Shown here: piece by piece, positions 42,090 to 44,578 of the stretch | How the letters are laid out: every line of letters begins with the position of its first letter | Position numbering within the stretch: position 1 is the stretch's first letter | NCBI RefSeq assembly: GCF_014635725.1 | Contig: NZ_BMDJ01000016.1 | Coordinates: 1 to 44,578, forward strand | Direction: 5' to 3' | Length of the DNA: 44,578 nucleotides | Source of the DNA: Pedobacter mendelii | GTDB taxonomy: Bacteria > Bacteroidota > Bacteroidia > Sphingobacteriales > Sphingobacteriaceae | Made by a program: the position numbers and the translations under genes | The notes under the pieces: generated by a model | What the model saw: the letters and a program-made list of their open reading frames with translations, nothing else | Database searches by the model: none | Told to the model about the DNA's origin: nothing

Positions 42090-43598
42090 TTATATTGTAA
42101 TTTTATTAAAAGTAACTTTAGTTTTTTTGCAAATTTTGTCTATCCACTTATTATCGTTCCACTTCTTTGCTCTCTCAATCAGTTTTTTGTCTTTAGAATT
42201 GTTCGATAATTCAACAAGATTCTCGAAAACGCCATTTGGTATTTTTGTTTTATACCGAACACAAAGTAAAGCTAATAAATCGTGTAATCGATAGCTCGGT
42301 GAATAGTTGTCAATACCTTGTTTGATTGCATAAAGTATTATATCAAAAGCAACTGTAAAATTACCTATTTGAATGCTTTCAAATGCTAGGTTTTCTGAAT
42401 GCCAAGTCGAATGTTTAATTGGCATTCGTGGCTTTTCATGCTTTGTTTTGAGAGTGGCAATTTGATTGAATTTTTCAATGTGTCCCTTGAATTTATTGAA
42501 ATCATCACTACTCGAAATTGTCTGGAGTGTCTGTGAAAATCCTTGACTATTGATGTAATGAACGATATTTGATTTCTTATTTTTTACCAATGAAGATTTG
42601 AAATTAGAAATTGTAAATGGAAACTTAATTTTGTTCGCTCTAAATCTGGGAACTCTCTTATGAATATATTTTGGCAGAAGTGGAGAAAATTTAAAGAGAA
42701 CAATTGAAAGAATAGTAAATGAAGAAACAGTAATAAAATCTCTTCTTGAAAATGGATTTGGATTTTTTTCGTAATTAAAATTGTCTTCAATCTTTATTGG
42801 AAGTAGCCAATAAATAATTAACAAAGAAGTTAGCATAACAAAAAACGAACTCAAAAAAAATATTGAATTGAATTTGCTACCGTTAACGATAAAAGTGATG
42901 AAAGCAAGTCGTGATTGAATTATAACTATTGCAATTAAAGTGGCAATCAACCCAATTTTCAAAAGACTATGGTTAAATGTCCAACCGAGTATAGTTTTAA
43001 GTTCGGCAGGTGAAACATCCTTATTTTGATTTTTAGGCAATGGTGCAAGCCATATTGGAGATGAAAGGTTAAAATCCTGATAAGCGTTGATTTGAAGTGT
43101 CGGTTCTATTTTATAAATTCTAATTGCTTTTGAAAGATATTGTAAACTTGTTCTGCGGTTAAACAACAAATACGTCAATAATGTGAAAAAAAGTATGTTT
43201 AATATAAGCCCGCCTTTTTCTAAATTGTCAGAGATAAAAAAAATAAATTTAATTAATGAAGGCAAGTCCTTTACCTCAGTCAATTTATCCTTTAGTGAAT
43301 TTTCTTTTTCCTTTGTCAGCTCATCTTTTTGAGCAACTAGTTCTTGCCGCTTTATCTTATATGTAGCGGTATCTTCTGAATACTTCTGATTTATTTCAAC
43401 GAACTGATTCTCGATTGCTTGGAACTTATATTGAAACTCTTGTTTTACTGATGTGTATTTATCAAAATTACTTTCAACAATAAACAGCCAGTTCGTAACA
43501 AGAACCAAGAGTGCAATCAATGCAATTCTTGAGGTCGAGTCCGTCAATTTGGAATATATCTCAAAATATTTGTCAGCTATGTCTTTCGGGTCTTTCAC
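42090..43598 (-). CDS. Large membrane protein with coiled coil, unknown function
   Basis: 502 residues. One transmembrane helix near residues 25-40 is followed by a long coiled coil (about 45-110; FQAIENQFVEINQKYSE and ELVAQKDELTKEKENSLKDK), then four to five further helices up to about residue 310, and a soluble C-terminal 190 residues rich in Lys/Asn. No known catalytic motif. A SRRDFI sequence precedes the last helix but is internal. It resembles no family I can name. It is the longest gene in the array and alone between S10 and S11 except for the tRNA-like element downstream. Confidence 0.75.
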   Translation of the reverse strand: MKDPKDIADKYFEIYSKLTDSTSRIALIALLVLVTNWLFIVESNFDKYTSVKQEFQYKFQAIENQFVEINQKYSEDTATYKIKRQELVAQKDELTKEKENSLKDKLTEVKDLPSLIKFIFFISDNLEKGGLILNILFFTLLTYLLFNRRTSLQYLSKAIRIYKIEPTLQINAYQDFNLSSPIWLAPLPKNQNKDVSPAELKTILGWTFNHSLLKIGLIATLIAIVIIQSRLAFITFIVNGSKFNSIFFLSSFFVMLTSLLIIYWLLPIKIEDNFNYEKNPNPFSRRDFITVSSFTILSIVLFKFSPLLPKYIHKRVPRFRANKIKFPFTISNFKSSLVKNKKSNIVHYINSQGFSQTLQTISSSDDFNKFKGHIEKFNQIATLKTKHEKPRMPIKHSTWHSENLAFESIQIGNFTVAFDIILYAIKQGIDNYSPSYRLHDLLALLCVRYKTKIPNGVFENLVELSNNSKDKKLIERAKKWNDNKWIDKICKKTKVTFNKITI

Positions 43599-43655
43599 TT
43601 TGTTTTGTTCAACTTTTTAATTTTAGCTCTGTCGTTTGTTCGGAACGTTAAGGTT

Positions 43656-43767
43656 GCCGCTAACGCCCCGGGGCTTGGCGAAGTTGGCGGTTACGATAAA
43701 TCTACTAAAAAACTGGAAAGGTTGTAGATGAATTTCCGCCAATTTAGCCAAACTACCTGTTAGCAGT
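43656..43767. repeat. attC-like site S11
   Basis: Low end GCCGCTAACGCCCCGGGGCTTGGCGAAG, high end CCGCCAATTTAGCCAAACTACCTGTTAGCAG. Inner TTGGCGAAGTTGGCGG pairs with CCGCCAATTTAGCCAA with one bulge; boxes GCTAAC/GTTAGC pair at the base. Confidence 0.75.
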
Positions 43768-43818
43768 AGTATCATCGATTTGCTAGTTTAAGCAATAATA
43801 AGGTTATTGCTTTTAAAT

Positions 43819-44454
43819 TTACTTTGTAAGCCAACTTATAGCAAGAGAAAGAAATGTAGACACGATAATACTTATAACTGCCCATTTGACAGTTTGTCGA
43901 ACCCCCGACTTCCCTTCTTCTCTTACAGGAAGAATAATGTTCTTATATACTTCTTCATAATTGTTTGCAACTTGGCTCAGGCTTCTAAAATGAAGCTCGA
44001 TTTGGTTCAATTGTATCATTAGCGGTTGTAGAAGTGGGCTTGCTTTTAATTGTTCTTTAGTATTAGAAATTATATTTTCAGTCGCCTTGATTTCATTAGA
44101 AAGTTTTTGAGGGTCAAATGTTAATATTTCTGTTATTCTTTTATTCAGAGCTTCTATTTTTTTCTGGTCCACAAATGTATTTTGTTCTATCTCGATTAAA
44201 AGTTTTTTTAAATAGTCAGTTGTTTCGGGTTTTATTGAGCATATCACTATTGGTTTAAATCCGTCCTCACCAATTTCTTCATAATGTAAAATTCCAAGTT
44301 GATTAAGCCGAAACAAATAATCTTCCTGAACTTTTGTTTCATCGTTTAAATACAGACTTTTCCAGTTGTTGACTTTACTTAGCTCAACGGATTTGTCAGC
44401 TTGTGCTTTTGATAAGAGATTACTTATAAAAAATATTTCCTCGTATTTATTCAT
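43819..44454 (-). CDS. Tail-anchored coiled-coil protein, unknown function
   Basis: 211 residues. The N-terminal 75 look like a small winged-helix-like or mixed domain (EIFFISNLLSKAQADKSVEL), followed by a long helical stretch with heptads (IEALNKRITEI, LSNEIKATENIISNTKEQLK) and a single C-terminal transmembrane helix (WAVISIIVSTFLSLAISWL) with no signal peptide, so the body faces the cytoplasm. No family recognised. It lies 52 bases from S11; no attC-like site is seen on its right, where another gene end lies 36 bases away. Confidence 0.7.
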   Translation of the reverse strand: MNKYEEIFFISNLLSKAQADKSVELSKVNNWKSLYLNDETKVQEDYLFRLNQLGILHYEEIGEDGFKPIVICSIKPETTDYLKKLLIEIEQNTFVDQKKIEALNKRITEILTFDPQKLSNEIKATENIISNTKEQLKASPLLQPLMIQLNQIELHFRSLSQVANNYEEVYKNIILPVREEGKSGVRQTVKWAVISIIVSTFLSLAISWLTK

Positions 44455-44489
44455 GTAATCAGTAAGTTAATCTGCACAAAAATCGGCAA

Positions 44490-44578
44490 TTAAGAATACA
44501 CCAAAAACGGCAACAAGAGTGCGCAAAAAAACGGCAGGATAATTAAACCCCACCGTTTAATACGACCTTCATCGGCTT
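44490..44578 (-). CDS. C-terminal end of a gene continuing beyond the window
   Basis: 28 open codons ending ADEGRIKRWGLIILPFFCAL-type hydrophobic sequence and LLPFLVYS before TAA at 44490-44492. It would be the last transmembrane helix of a protein encoded to the right. It is too short to identify and could be a chance frame, but hydrophobicity and spacing (36 bases before the next start) support it. Confidence 0.3.
   Translation of the reverse strand, partial: ADEGRIKRWGLIILPFFCALLLPFLVYS

Larger units (their letters stand above)
31913..43767 (-). mobile_element. Putative integron-type gene-cassette array (S0-S11; no integrase in window)
   Basis: About 12 kb of one- or two-gene units, almost all on the minus strand, separated by eleven recognisable and one decayed attC-like hairpin. 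Genes fill their units tightly: typically 10-80 bases from terminal box to start and 10-50 from stop to next box. Variable bases of the terminal boxes match across each gene unit rather than across each hairpin. Cargo (arr, GNATs, HigBA, small unknowns) is typical of cassettes. No tyrosine recombinase gene is visible, so this is either a cluster lacking an integrase or the distal part of a chromosomal integron whose integrase lies further right. Orientation is inferred from gene strand. Confidence 0.72.

Noticed and set aside
41896..42294. Plus-strand frames across S10 and the tRNA-like element
   Set aside because: They translate the hairpin and the antisense of the tRNA-like T-arm (the typical RGFEPLS artefact).
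42700..42760. SRRDFI before a hydrophobic segment as a twin-arginine signal
   Set aside because: It is internal (around residue 288) in a protein with earlier transmembrane helices, so it is most likely a coincidental loop-helix border.
33598..43767. Hairpins as MITEs or REP/BIME repeats
   Set aside because: The terminal bases match across the gene units rather than within each hairpin, and hairpins occur only once between genes on one strand; this favours attC-like sites, though not finally proven.
31900..44578. An integron integrase gene within the array
   Set aside because: No reading frame with the R-H-R-Y tyrosine recombinase layout was found on either strand.

Overview
The window looks like chromosomal DNA of a Bacteroidota member of the Sphingobacteriaceae type (Pedobacter-like). 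The reasons are low GC with start sites that rarely show Shine-Dalgarno sequences, a type IX secretion (T9SS) type B sorting domain next to PorP/SprF, DUF4199/LuxR and META-domain lipoprotein genes, and signal peptides ending in A-Q. Genus is an inference; there is no rRNA or intact tRNA.

Layout. 1-3300: 3' part of a giant Ig-repeat T9SS substrate and its PorP/SprF partner. 3900-7560: a tight glycolytic operon (pfkA, a BadF-family sugar-kinase paralogue with a degenerate active site, gapA), divergent from a Nudix-type regulator that starts with TTG. 7830-15260: acyltransferase, CrtC-like protein, UbiA prenyltransferase, GT4, ABC exporter and GT2, which looks like a pathway making and exporting a glycosylated, acylated, possibly isoprenoid product. 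15340-19750: canonical BadF-type kinase, threonine aldolase, biotin carboxylase, riboflavin synthase. A 15-bp palindrome, GTGTAAAAAATACAC, occurs three times: upstream of pfkA/Nudix, upstream of the second kinase, and downstream of gapA. 19800-26500: mixed envelope and housekeeping genes (DUF4268, TPR, porin-like barrel, YihY, META lipoprotein, DUF4199, LuxR). 26517-28940: an alkylation-repair block (ada, Ada-type zinc protein, alkB, tag). 28971-30800: an AraC regulator and an NAD(P)-binding oxidoreductase, each broken by a single in-frame stop codon.

31900-44450: the most remarkable part. At least eleven imperfect hairpins of about 90-140 bp (S1-S11), plus one decayed copy (S0), separate compact units of one or two genes, nearly all on the minus strand. 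They have the architecture of integron attC sites: low-coordinate ends resembling RYYYAAC and high-coordinate ends resembling GTTRRRY. The variable bases of the terminal boxes match between the two ends of each gene unit rather than between the two arms of each hairpin. That is the pattern left by integron-type recombination inside the R box. The cargo is typical of cassettes: rifampin ADP-ribosyltransferase (arr), two GNAT acetyltransferases, HigBA toxin-antitoxin, a serine hydrolase, PhzF plus DinB, a Na+/H+ antiporter and several unknown proteins, plus a degenerate tRNA-like element. No integrase is present in the window; if one exists it would most likely lie to the right of the last base.
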